Assembly (NCBI GenBank): GCA_958450325.1
Contig: OY288261.1
Coordinates: 16,047,277 to 16,111,276 of the forward strand
Source: Agrostemma githago
Taxonomy: Eukaryota; Streptophyta; Magnoliopsida; Caryophyllales; Caryophyllaceae
Length of the DNA stretch: 64,000 bases
Direction: 5' to 3'
The notes below the pieces were generated by a model, which saw nothing but the letters and a program-made list of their open reading frames with translations, was not told where the DNA came from and ran no database searches. A program made the translations under genes and the position numbers. Positions 43,081 to 53,719 of this stretch are shown in pieces; position 1 is the stretch's first letter, and every line of letters begins with the position of its first letter.

Positions 43081-44929
43081 AATCGAAGACAAATTTATTT
43101 TCCAAGATAAGTTGGGGTCGGCTACCCGAAGTTTAAAATCATTTAAATTAATAAAACTGTAATTTAAAAATTATTCGATAAAACAATGACAATAAATAAT
43201 ATTTGTAAACGATCTCGAGGGGGAGAGTACCCCAATATTTTCAAAGCACAGTAAAATGTTTTGATTAAGAAATTTGACAATATTTTGTTTTAAAACCAAA
43301 CAAAATTTTGAGAAATCACATTTTGTAGTTATTAAAAATCGAACCAGTCATCAAACATTTTCAATAAAGATTTAAAGTCTATCGACAATGAAACACAACT
43401 TAGACATACGAAGTTCTTCGAAAATTTTAAACCATTTTACCCAATAATCTCATATAAATCAAAATATTTGCAATTAAGAAGTTTTCATAACATCTCGATC
43501 ACTTGAAAATCAAAATTAAAATTTTAAACAATTTCGAAATACCTTCAAATAAATTATTAAGACCCTTTTGAAACAGGACCAAAAATAACAAAACAAAATA
43601 CAAAGTTTTGAAATGTATAACTCAAAATATTAAAATTCCATGAAAATCATTTTTTTTTAAATTAGTCAAACTTTTCATAAAATAAGTTCGGGGAAATGAT
43701 AAACGGATAAATAGAGTCAAAGTCAACGACAAACCGAAACAAAAGTTTTCAAACCCGATAAAGAAGTCGAAGGGGATTGGCCGAAGGAGCAGCAAGATCT
43801 AAGAAAAGCTTAAGGGGAGGAACGAATTGAGAGTCAAAATAGAGCTCTCAGGGGAATTACAAAGGAAGTTAACCATCTCGAGATTCCCAGTACGACTCCC
43901 ACAACACGGTTCCTAATTTCCATCAAATACTTTAAGTCCAATATTAGTCGCTAGGTGGTACTACTCAGTCACAATCTCCAAAAATGTCTCACGTGACTAT
44001 CTAATCGTTCAAACGACACGATACCAATCCACAATTATTTTACAATCTAATCTCATCAATTAAAATTTCAATGGTCAACAAAACACACCCAAACTTGCCA
44101 TCGATAAGGTTCCTAAATCCAAAGCTCCTAAAGTTTGAACTCGAGGTATATTCCAAACTTCTCGAGTAAGGAACACTAAACAAGATCCATCAATTTAACA
44201 ATGCTCGGGTACGAAATCCTCAAAAATGACTACCAACATAATTATAATGCCACAAGTACAGAAGATGGGAAAGTACAGTAAATCCTCAACACGCTCAAAC
44301 CTATAGGTAATGGCACAAACACTCACATCTTCAAACACGTCATAGGGCTAAGGTTTCTAAAAATTCCACCAAATTTCATATTATATCAACGAAACCACCA
44401 AAATATTTAATAACTCAACGAAGCCACGATCTCGTTGGTCTAAGGGTTCTGAACTATAAATCCATCAAGATAATTCACATTAAGTATTCCTCAAAACAAT
44501 GCGATAAATTCAACCTCGCTCTAATTGTGCAATATGTTCTCTTCTTCAAGGTTAACAACAATTTATCCAAGTTAGATCACTCAACTCAAAAGTTCATAGG
44601 TTACAACCTTAAACAACGATCAACGATCTAATCCAATCTTTAAGAAACATGGGTAACCTCTGTCAACCAAAATTTCTAACAACATTAATGAAAACCTTCA
44701 ATGGTACCACAACACTCAGGTTAACACTTTAAATAATACTCTATGATCCCGAATATTCGCGATGCATCCATCCAATAAGCATCAGGTTAGAATCCCAAAG
44801 TACTATTATTAGCTACACTTGGTTCGGTTCTAGGTTAGGTACTAGGTATCCATCAAGTATGACATTCTCTTACTACTCCCAAATTTATCTTTTGGTTTGA
44901 AGATTTGTTTTTGTTTTATATATAATCTT
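43081..44929 (-). other. Degenerate internal sequence of the inner element
   Basis: AT-rich, 1.85 kb, without any recognisable RT, integrase or gag motif in any frame. It may be eroded internal DNA or non-coding filler of a non-autonomous copy. I see nothing specific in it. Confidence 0.4.
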
Positions 44930-45068
44930 TCATTAAGTTGTAACGTTTTGGACACTCTATTATTGTGAGTAATGATGTCTGCTACCTCGGTTCACCGAGA
45001 TGGTAACACTCGTATTTGTTCGGGATGTCTTGTTAAGTCTCCTGAACAAATGAGGGTGTTACACAAAA

Positions 45069-45711
45069 TCATCCACTAATCCAAGTAGGCCGGAGTGGCG
45101 CTCCCCAAAAGAAGAAAACCCCTAGAAAGTTCGCCCACCTAGACATCCCCTATGACGAAGCTTTAGCCATTGCCATCAAACATGGCCTACTGTCCCCTCT
45201 AGAACCGGTACCCGAAACCCCTTTAGCACAAAGAAGCAAATCATGGGATCCCAAAGCCTTCTGCTCCTTTTACTAGGGGCCAGGAAATGAAATCCACTCC
45301 TGCACTAAACTGAGGCATGGCATCCAAAACCTAGTTGAAGAAGGAGCCTTTCCCCCTCCCGAAAAACCGTCACACATTCAATTTGGAACGACCAATTATG
45401 AGCAATACCAACGCGATCACGACATCAATGGGGTATGGGCGGATGATGACGACGGTGTCTATATCCACGAGCCAATAGTCACGATCCCCCCAACCACCCA
45501 AACCAAGGATATAAGCCACGTCACTAGATCTGGGCGACCCTACCAAAACGTCACAGTCGATATACCAAACACCAATCACGCTCCTGAAAATACCCCGATC
45601 ACCGACGAAGTCCCGATTACAACCCCTGAGGTACAAATAGTCAAACAACTACAAAAAGCCAAACCCGACCTTTCCATATGGCAACTCATAGCCAGCTCCT
45701 ATAATCACCAC
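45069..45711 (+). pseudogene. Tat-C gag C-terminus and spacer
   Basis: The frame reads KFAHLDIPYDEALAIAIKHG, a conserved block late in Tat gags. A degenerate zinc knuckle follows (FCSFY, stop, GPGNEIHSCTKLRHG; compare YCQYHRGNGHDTEKCWKLK in Tat-A), where the second zinc ligand is Tyr and the next codon is a stop. Then a spacer with NGVWADDDDGVYIHEPIV runs into protease. The whole capsid domain is missing between 38620 and 45069, so gag lost about 250 residues. Confidence 0.75.
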
Positions 45712-46305
45712 ATGGCTCTGGTCCAAGCCTTAAGAAGAATGAACATATCCTCAACCGTTACACCCAAAGACCTGATAGGACATGTCCTTCAAGAAGCCGA
45801 TGGACTAAAGGATCCTATAACCTTCTCCGATGAAGACCTCCCGCCCTTTGGGCCGAAACACAATCTAGCCCTTTACGTCACAGTCACCTTCTTAGGCAAG
45901 AAGGTGCCCATGACTCTCGTGGATGACGGTTCCACCGTAAACGTAATCCCTCTCAAAACTGCCCGCGCCCTAGGAATATCAGACACCGACTTCATACCCA
46001 CCGAGTCTGGAGTGCGTGCCTATGATGGTACGAGACGACCGGTCGCGGGGGTCGCCTCCCTTAACACCATTGTAGGACCCATAGAGAGGAAAATGGATTT
46101 CCAAGTCTTAGATGTCAAAACCGGATCTTACAATATGATCCTAGGACGCCCTTGGATCCATGCCCTGAAAGCCGTACCATCCACCCTACACCAAAAGGTG
46201 AAAGTTCCCATCAACGGTGAAATAGTTACCATCCATGCCTCTCCCATAAGAGCCTTTGTAGAAAAAGCCACCACCTCACAGGTCACGGAAGATGCCGATA
46301 CCTAG
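45712..46305 (+). CDS. Tat-C aspartic protease region
   Basis: Active-site string MTLVDDGSTVNVIPLKTA and second block MILGRPWIHALKAVPST, in an open frame of 197 residues. Closely similar to Tat-A protease across its length. Upstream, SIWQLIASSYNHHMALVQAL aligns with TIWQLLVSSQEHREALTKAL of Tat-A. A TAG at 46303-46305 ends the frame before the linker. Confidence 0.85.
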   Translation: MALVQALRRMNISSTVTPKDLIGHVLQEADGLKDPITFSDEDLPPFGPKHNLALYVTVTFLGKKVPMTLVDDGSTVNVIPLKTARALGISDTDFIPTESGVRAYDGTRRPVAGVASLNTIVGPIERKMDFQVLDVKTGSYNMILGRPWIHALKAVPSTLHQKVKVPINGEIVTIHASPIRAFVEKATTSQVTEDADT

Positions 46306-47160
46306 TTAAGAGGATTTCACGTAGTAAACCTCTTAGAACAAGACCTAGCCCCATTCGACTTCGATCAGAACTCAAACCTGGCCATCAATTTCATGATGAG
46401 ACATCAGGGACACTTCCCGGGATTGTCACTAGGAAAAAACCCCAGCACTGTAAGTGAACTCCAGGATCCCATCGGACAAACTCACACGATAGGTTTCGGG
46501 TACCCCACAACTGAAAACGAAATTCGTGAGCGCCTGGCTATCATGCGCGCACGTAAAACTGAGGGCATCCAAATCCTGCCATATGACTTCACCCTAAATG
46601 GATGTTTCGTAAAGGAAGGTGACCATGAACCTTACATGGGATTTTCCGAACCAACCTACATCAGGGGCGTTCGTCATCCTGGAATAGAAGTATTCCAAGA
46701 TTGCTACTTCATCCCGGAAACCATACCCCACACCTCAAAACCCAAACACACATCTTGTATGGATGGCCTGGCCAACAGTCTCTTATTCGGGGAAGAGCGT
46801 TTTGTCCCCGAAAACCCAGTGAGCTAGTCAATACGGTCATGACTGACAAGCAATTCGACCCTATCTCCCTTATTGTCGATACCGACAAAAACTAAGAAGG
46901 TAGAGGATGGAGGAAGTCCATCACATGGGTCAACGAGAATGGTAGGAAGTTCAAGCTGACCACAGGAGAGGGAAGGATGTTCGAAGAGTCCGAGTCCGAA
47001 TCCGAAACAGAGTCCGAGTCTGAGTCTGAAACGGGCCAAGAGTCTAGTATCGTTTGTCTTCCACCTACATCCGTGTCTGTCCATGATGAACTGGGGCCTG
47101 TCCCGGAAATCCCAGTAATGTTATCTTAAACAGAGGGTCTCCATATCCAAAGTCCTCGAC
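46306..47160 (+). pseudogene. Tat-C protease-RT linker
   Basis: Contains open segments with PIGQTHTIGFGYPTTENEIR and KPKHTSCMDGLANSLLFGEE, then an acidic Glu/Ser run (about 46981-47030) as in Tat-A. Several stops and frame changes; no catalytic motif. Confidence 0.6.
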
Positions 47161-48513
47161 ATGCTTGATTTAACTAATAATAAAGATACTTTCGCTTACG
47201 ACTCATCTCACTCAACATGCAATGCCATTATCGATAGTGAACAAGATAAAAACGAACAAAGCGACTCTTATGACACTTACATCCCACCAGAAACTCTGAG
47301 GGAATTAGCCAGACAAGAGTTAGACGCTCCAGTAATCGAAGACACTGAATCCCTAAACGTCGGAACCCCCTTAGAAGCCCAAATCCTAAAAATAGGAACC
47401 TCCTTAGATCCTACCGAGAGAAGGCAACTCATGAACCTACTCACATCATACAAGGACGTCTTCGCCTGGTCTTACAAAGACATGTCGGGCATAGACAGAG
47501 ATATCGCCGAACACTGAATCCCAATCAAACCCGGGTTTAAACCAGTAAAACAAAAGCTACGCCGCATGCGACCCGAATGGGCCCCTAAGGTCAAGGAGGA
47601 GGTAGATAAGCAATTTAAGGCCGGTTTCATACACGTTTCCGAGTATTCCGACTGGGTAGCCAACATAGTCCCCGTCCCCAAAAAGGACGGGAGAATTCGG
47701 GTCTGTGTAGATTTTCGAGACCTTAACAAAGCCAGCCCAAAGGATGACTTCCCCTTACCCCACATAGATATCCTGGTAGATAATACCGCCGACCACGCCC
47801 TACTCTCTTTCATGGACGGGTATGCTGGGTATAATCAAATAAAAATGGCAAAAGAGGACATGTCTAAAACAGCCTTCACCACGCCCTGGGGAACGTATTG
47901 TTACTCGGTGATGCCTTTTGGACTTAAAAATGCCGGGGCCACCTACCAAAGAACTGCAACCACACTTTTACACGACATGATGCACAAAGAAGTCGAGGTG
48001 TATGTAGATGATATGATAGTCAAATCCCGAAGCCGAGAAGGGAACTTCCCGGCCCTCGAAAAATTCTTCAAACACCTACGCCAGTATAATATGAGGCTTA
48101 ACCCACAGAAATGCGCCTTTATGGTCACATCTGGGAAACTCTTAGGTCACGTAGTGAGCCAGCGAGGAATTGAGATAGACTCATCCAAGATAAGAGCCCT
48201 GTTAGACATGACTGCACCCTCAAACGAAAAAGAAATTAGGGGATTCCTAGGAAAGGTTCAATACATTAGTCGCTTCATAGCCAAACTGACCATGGTTTGT
48301 GAACCCATTTTCAAAAAACTCAAAATAACCGAACCTACTATCTGGGACGACAAATGCCAAAGAGCCTTTGACAAGGTAAAAGAAATACTAGCACAACCCC
48401 CCAGTATTAGTGCCGCCCAAAAAGGGATTGCCACTTTCCCTTTACCTTACCGTGACCGAAACCGCAATGGGAGCTATGCTATTTACTACATTAGCAAGAA
48501 ATTCCTCGAGTAA
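47161..48513 (+). pseudogene. Tat-C reverse transcriptase region
   Basis: Motifs in order: VPKKDGRIRVCVDFRDLNKA, LLSFMDGYAGYNQIKMAKED, FTTPWGTYCYSVMPFGLKNA, catalytic VYVDDMIVKSR (intact), LLGHVVSQRGIEID, GFLGKVQYISRFIAKLT. A TGA at 47515-47517 stops the frame after DRDIAEH, where Tat-A has RIPIK; CGA to TGA is the likely change. The frame then continues in phase to TAA at 48511-48513, where Tyr (YE) is expected. Confidence 0.9.
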
Positions 48514-49300
48514 GAAACCAAATACACACCCCTGGAGAGAACCTGCCTCGCCTTAGTATGGTCAACCAAAAAAACTACGACACTACATGCTTAGCCATAC
48601 CGTGCACGTGTACTCAAAAATGGACCCCGTCAAATACATCTTCGAAAAACCCGTCCTCAATGGACGACTAGCCCGATGGACACTCATGTTAGCAGAATTT
48701 GACTTAACATACATACCCCTCAAGGTCATCAAGGGAAAGGCCGTGACCGACTTCTTAGCCGACAACCCAATAGAAGAAAACCCGTAACCGATACCTGGTC
48801 CTTCCCTGACGAGGATATTTTGTTCGCCGAGAGCGAATCGTGGGACTTATACTTCGATGGCGCCTCCAGCATGAGAGGGTATGGCGTAGGAATCCTCTTG
48901 ATATCCCCAATAGGCGACCATATACCCATATCAATCAAACTGGACTTCCTCGTCACCAACAATGCAACCGAATATGAAGCCTGCCTAATAGGTCTCAAAG
49001 CAGCCATATCCCTAGGAGTTAAAAACCTTAGAGTACACGGAGATTCATCCGTAGTAGTCAACCAAGCCACGGGTACCTTGAAGGTTTATAGCGAAAGCCT
49101 AACCCCAAAACAAACCAAAGTGGAAACGATATCTCGAGAATTTACCGAAATTGACTTCATACACATACCCCGCGAGGAAAACCAATTCCCTGACGCATTA
49201 TCTAAGCTAGCCTCACTGATAAACATGCCTGATCACCTTTTTTCTATGCCCATTTGCGTAGAGAGAAGCAAAGAACCGGCCTACATCCATAGCCTTGAAA
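48514..49300 (+). pseudogene. Tat-C RNase H regions
   Basis: A linker (GRLARWTLMLAEFDLTYIPL) precedes the second RNase H with its catalytic residues in DLYFDGASS, NNATEYEAC, VHGDSSVVVNQA and NQFPDALSKL. The start of this stretch (48514-48586) has lost the frame, so RT and RNase H are no longer joined. Confidence 0.85.
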
Positions 49301-50571
49301 CCGACGACACCCCTGGAGAACCTTGGTACAAAGCAATCCTTGACTTTAAAACCCATGGGTCCTATCCACCCAACACTAACACCAAGAAGAAAAGCGCCCT
49401 AAAAATACAAGCCACCCACTATTTCCTAAATCAAGGACTACTATACAAACGAACCCCACAAGGAGACCTCCTTAGGTGCATAAACAAAAACCAATCCGAG
49501 AAAGTCATGGAAGAGGTACATGACGGAGAATGCGGACCCCACATGAGTGCACACCTACTAGCCCGAAAAATAATGAGACTGGGCTATTACTGGATTACCT
49601 TAGAGGCAGACTATCGACACCATGTCCGACACTGCCACAATTACCAAATATTTGCCAACGTCCAACATCTACCTCGATATCCTCTACACACCATAGCCAC
49701 ACCCTGGCCTTTCTCTACTTGGGGAATATACATCATAGGGAAAGTACATCCATTCGAGATTTGCGGACACTGCTTTATACTAGTGGCCGTCGATTATTTC
49801 ACCAAATGGGTAGAAGCCGCCTCTTACACCGTGCTAACCTCAAAATAAGTAGTGAAATTCTTACAAAATAATATCATCTGCCGCTACGGCATACCTCACG
49901 AGATCATCAGTGACCAAGGGGCTCACGTTAGGGCCGACACCCAGAAACTCCTCGACAAATACAAAATCCAAAGACACAAGTCATCACCCTATAGACCGCA
50001 AACGAACGGGGACGTAGAAGCAGCCAACAAAACCATAACCACAATCCTTAAGAAAATGATAGACAACTACCGGGATTGGCCAAACAAGATCCCCTTCGCC
50101 TTATGGGGATACCAAACATCCTATAGAACACCCACCGGAGCCACACCGTATTACCTAACCTACGGTTTCGAAGTCGTACAACCCGTAGATCAAGAAATAC
50201 CGTCACTATGGATATTAGCCGAGAGTGGTATTCCTGAAGAAGAATGGGACCAAAAACGATATGACGAGCTAGTACTCCTAGACGAGCGTAGGATACATGC
50301 CCTATCCAACGTACAAGCCTACCAACAATGCATCCAACGACCCTTTAACAAACGAGTGAAATCCCGAAACATACACGAGGGAGATTTAGTAATCAAATCC
50401 ATTAGAGCACCCCTTCCCGTCGACCCTAGAGGGAAATTCAAACCAAACTGGGCAGGCCCCTACCTCGTTATGAAAACACTCTCGGGGGGGGCCGTGATCC
50501 TTACCGACTTAGATGGTCAAGAGTTCTCAACCCCGACCAACATGGACCAACTCAAACGATACTACCCGTAA
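49301..50571 (+). pseudogene. Tat-C integrase region, catalytic Asp replaced
   Basis: HHCC region (EVHDGECGPHMSAHLLARK..RHCHNYQIF, where the last Cys is Tyr), catalytic core (EIISDQGAHVRAD, NGDVEAANK) and C-terminal KPNWAGPYLVMK. The first catalytic Asp is Tyr: the text reads STWGIYIIG (codon TAC at 49729-49731) where Tat-A has STWGIDIVG. A TAA at 49849-49851 also breaks the frame. Either defect, or the Cys to Tyr in HHCC, would abolish activity. Confidence 0.9.
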
Positions 50572-50960
50572 ACACCCTGGAAAACACATCCCATCCTCCG
50601 ACTTAGGGGGAAGCAAAAAAAACAAAACAAAAACAAAACAACAATAATTAATCGAGTTCGCATCGATATTTGGCATAAAAGAGTCTAAAGCGAAATCACT
50701 CACATTTTTTTTTAAAAAAGAACTACGAACATGGTTTGATTCTGTCCAAAAGCGGATATGTAGGCAACCCTTCTCCGGGTACAACCAAACAACTAAACAA
50801 AAAAAAATCGATTCATCGATTCATGTATAAACCGGGACTCCTCTCACGACCCGGTCAATGAGTGAATTAAAATGACGAAGCACAAACGACGAGCCGAGGA
50901 CGGGGTGAAAACCCGAAATAGCGCCCCGAGCAAAATGAAAATCGAGTTGCGCGCCGTCAT

Positions 50961-51045
<85 letters not shown>

Positions 51046-51416
51046 CGAGCCGAGGATGGGGTGAAAACCCGAAAAGGAGCCCCGGGCAAAATGAAGAAAC
51101 GAGTTGCGAGCCGTAAAAAAAAAGCAAAAAGGCAAAAAAAACAAAACAAAAAAAGGTGAGCCGAGGACGGAGTGAAAACCCGAAAGGGCGCTCCGGGTAA
51201 AATGAAGAATCGAGTTGCGAGCCACCAATAAAAAATATATATGAAAAATAAAAATGTGCTTCTCATTAAAAACAGAACTGATTAAATCAAGCCTTTGTCG
51301 AGGCATCCAAAGTCCGGACATCCCGGAAAACAACAACGTGTCAAAACTCCACAAAAACTAGTATTAATACGCCACATGATATCAATTAATACAACGTAGT
51401 ACTAAACGGTTGGGCT
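50572..51416 (+). other. Tat-C 3' tail with tandem repeats
   Basis: A conserved block GGATATGTAGGCAACCC is at 50754-50770. Three imperfect copies of a unit of about 70 bp begin at 50888, 51044 and 51156, recognised by GAGCCGAGGACGGGGTGAAA and GAGTTGCGAGCC. Unit one is separated from unit two by an (AT)n run at 50964-51043. Tandem repeats near the 3' end are common in Tat/Ogre elements and have been proposed as satellite seeds. Confidence 0.8.
50964..51043. repeat. (AT)n microsatellite
   Basis: About 80 bp of pure AT dinucleotide repeat lying between two copies of the tandem unit. Confidence 0.98.
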
Positions 51417-52917
51417 CTACCGGTCCAACTTTTCCTCACCCTTACCATCCGGGTGTGACTGCTTGCGTTCTTCCTCCTCGATTTTCTGAAAGCAAGCTTC
51501 TAACACCCTATCCAAACGTGAGTCCAGCAAATCCCACTTTCTTTGCTCTTTCACAGCCTTAATATGAGTCTCATCGGTCTTGACCCGTTCAGATGAACTG
51601 ACTAAACTGGGATCGGTCCCACTGTCTTTGAATAGGCACTTAATAACGGTCTCTCGAGTCTCCTCTTCGCCTCTTAGCGGCGCTGTCTTCCTAACTTTGG
51701 AGTCGGTCTGTCCTGACGGGTGTTCACGAACCCTCTTTCTAACGGAAGTATTGTCGGTCGGCCGAGCAACGGGATGCAAGAACTTCTGCTCCCAAGACAC
51801 CTGAAACCCCTAAGCAAATCCTCGGTCCATGGATCGAAACTAGAAACAACTCTAGCATCATCTGGAATAGAGTATCGGACACCCATCTGATTAGACAACA
51901 TGCTCGGGTAAATATAGACTTGATCCCTCATGAATAGTAGTAGCAAAGCCCAGGTCGAAGACGAAAATGGAAACCCACGCCCACTAATGTTCCACCACGG
52001 GATAGACCACCTGATGACAACATCTCCCCTAACCAAATAAGAAAGCCAATCCTTCCCTTCGGGACTTTTGCTCCACACCAACACCACCTTCCGGCCCGTG
52101 AAACTCATGTAGTTATAATCTTTGAAACACCGGGGAGGGTCGATTAAACTGACCCGCTCTTGCAACCAAACCTGTACAAAAACACGACGACGCATCACAC
52201 CTCCAAAGCCAAAGCAACCACAAAACAACTAAAACCAAGCCACAGAAACATAGCAAAAAGGAAAAAAGAAGAAGAAAAAACACACTTGTAAGATGATCCT
52301 AGAACCCCGAGAAGGTGTTCCCCGTAGCCGGGCACTAGCATCAAGACCCAGAACAAGCTCACCCAAAATAAGCAAAGAGGGTGATCGCCCATGCTCCATT
52401 GCCGCTACCACATCCAAAACGCGAGGATTACCCCAACCTCCACGTGACCGCGCATCCTCAAAAAGATAGTAGCAAGCAATAGCAATATTAAAAGCGTGCC
52501 TACATGCCAAGGTCGAAACATGATGAGAGCCAACCCGTGAGAATGTCCTAGAAAGCAACTCTAAGTTAAGACCATCCATGCCAAAATAACCTTTAGCCTC
52601 CTCTAATGAAGAAAGGTCCAAAAAGTGGCGAAACCGCTCCACGTAAGCATCATCCCCATAAGCAACACAAGGGCGAACCGAGCCCCACCCACCTATAACA
52701 ACTATCTCCTCGGGTAAAGGACAAGTTTTACCCCGGAAAGGGAAAAAACATGGTACTTCGGGTCCCAAAACCTAGAGCATGCCCGTAAGAAGTCATCTTG
52801 TACCTTGACTCGACTCAGCGCAACAACCGTCGACAAACCATCATTTGAACTAACCTCGGGGTAGCATTTCTTAAACAAACCCGCCCACTCGGTTAAGACA
52901 TTCCCGAAACTCGACAT
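51417..52917 (-). pseudogene. Antisense extra ORF of Tat-C, plant-mobile-domain-like, two exons
   Basis: The start is taken as ATG at 52917 (MSSFGNVLTEWAGLF), because the longer frame from 53004 would lie upstream of the TATA box. Exon 1 runs to 52286 and exon 2 from 52172, an intron in the same place as in Tat-A (donor CAA/GTGTGT, acceptor TTGTACAG/GTTTGG). Shared text with Tat-A includes CPLPEEI, IGGW, FWDPKYHVF and QVYIYPSMLSNQMGVRYSIP. One frameshift in a T/C run near 52735 and another near 51800 disable it. The C-terminus is Lys/Glu-rich and probably coiled-coil. Same orientation, position and architecture as the Tat-A antisense gene. Confidence 0.8.
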
Positions 52918-52983
52918 GACCCTAGATATGGTTCTATACCCTATGGATATCCTAGTATGACTAAACCAAGCACCCACAACCCG

Positions 52984-52991
52984 TATATATA
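52984..52991 (-). promoter_or_regulatory. TATA box of the Tat-C antisense gene
   Basis: TATATATA on the minus strand, 67 bp upstream of the ATG at 52917. Confidence 0.6.
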
Positions 52992-53004
52992 GCCCTAATC
53001 CCAC

Positions 53005-53719
53005 AAGAATTAGGAAACAACGAAAATTTCCATAACCCGGGGCCCGAACCGCACCGGCCCACGCGCCCGAGTTTCCGTCCCCTCATTGCAGCTATCATCC
53101 TACACCTCGAATATCGGGAACGACCACCCGAAATCACTAAAACCCGTCCCGAAAACCAAGATTCCCATGCAAGAGCTATAGAAACGCGAGTTCACTCGTC
53201 GGACGCAGGAGACTTAGACGTTTTTTTTATTTTTTTATGGGGATAAGCTACCCCACCTAGGCGTGGTCTAGCCTTTTAACGATTATCATCAAGTCGCGTC
53301 CGTAGCCTAACAAGGCAATATTATGAATGTATAAAAAGTGGTCTAACTTTTTTCGAAAGTCGCCCGAATTTTAAACTTCGGTCTCATTCTGAATACCTAC
53401 GCTCATCTCTTAATGCACTCGGTCAAAACACATTAATATGTTACACCTCGAGTCAAAACATTTTAACCGGCGTACCACTTGATCCAATTCCCGGCTCAAA
53501 CTAACGCATTTCGAAACATCCGAAAGAAACAATTTTCATACTCTCATGCAACGTTAATGCACCTTAGACTAGGTCAGATCGAAAATGAAGGAACACAAAA
53601 GTGATTACTTGTCAATATAGGCAAACAAATTTCGCCAAACACAAGACTAATCCAACTAATTCAAATACTAAAATTTAAAGCAAATATGCAAAATATACAA
53701 GTTCATACGCAAAACGAGG
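53005..53719. other. Intergenic stretch between two antisense genes
   Basis: No ORF and no LTR boundary found. A short string CCTAGGCGTGGTCTAGCC near 53255 resembles one in the Tat-A LTR near 734, but there is no longer match visible, and TGTAGACACC is absent. Confidence 0.4.

Larger units (their letters stand above)
38621..45063. mobile_element. Chromovirus-type LTR insertion with a second LTR nested in it
   Basis: It begins TGTAATACCCGT and ends GAGGGTGTTACA, flanked by CAAAA at 38616-38620 and 45064-45068. The outer parts (38621-39192 and about 44930-45063) look like the two ends of one LTR of TGTAAYACCC type, with a TATA-like TATATATA run at 38807-38822. A minus-strand LTR plus pol tail (39193 to about 44900) sits inside. 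Apart from a pol tail there is no coding sequence. The outer unit is probably a solo LTR split by the inner insertion, but the inner right boundary is not resolved. Confidence 0.75.
27092..53004 (+). mobile_element. Tat-C: Tat-lineage element split by two nested insertions
   Basis: 5' LTR 27092-28938, PBS 28942-28959, leader 28960-29287 and 37205-38481 (interrupted by Athila-B), and gag start 38482-38620, then a chromovirus-type insertion with TSD CAAAA. Gag tail and protease follow from 45069, with pol to 50571, a tandem-repeat tail, and an antisense gene to about 53000. No 3' LTR is recognisable; it may lie beyond later insertions or be deleted. The right end given is that of the antisense gene and not a proven element boundary. 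Confidence 0.85.

Noticed and set aside
50844..51354. Minus-strand frames with Ile-Tyr repeats
   Set aside because: Translation of the (AT)n microsatellite and flanking tandem units.
53230..53300. Possible Tat-C 3' LTR start near 53250 on the strength of CCTAGGCGTGGTCTAGCC
   Set aside because: The match to the Tat-A LTR is only about 18 bp, orientation would be inverted relative to Tat-C, and no TGTAGACACC or polypurine tract is present.
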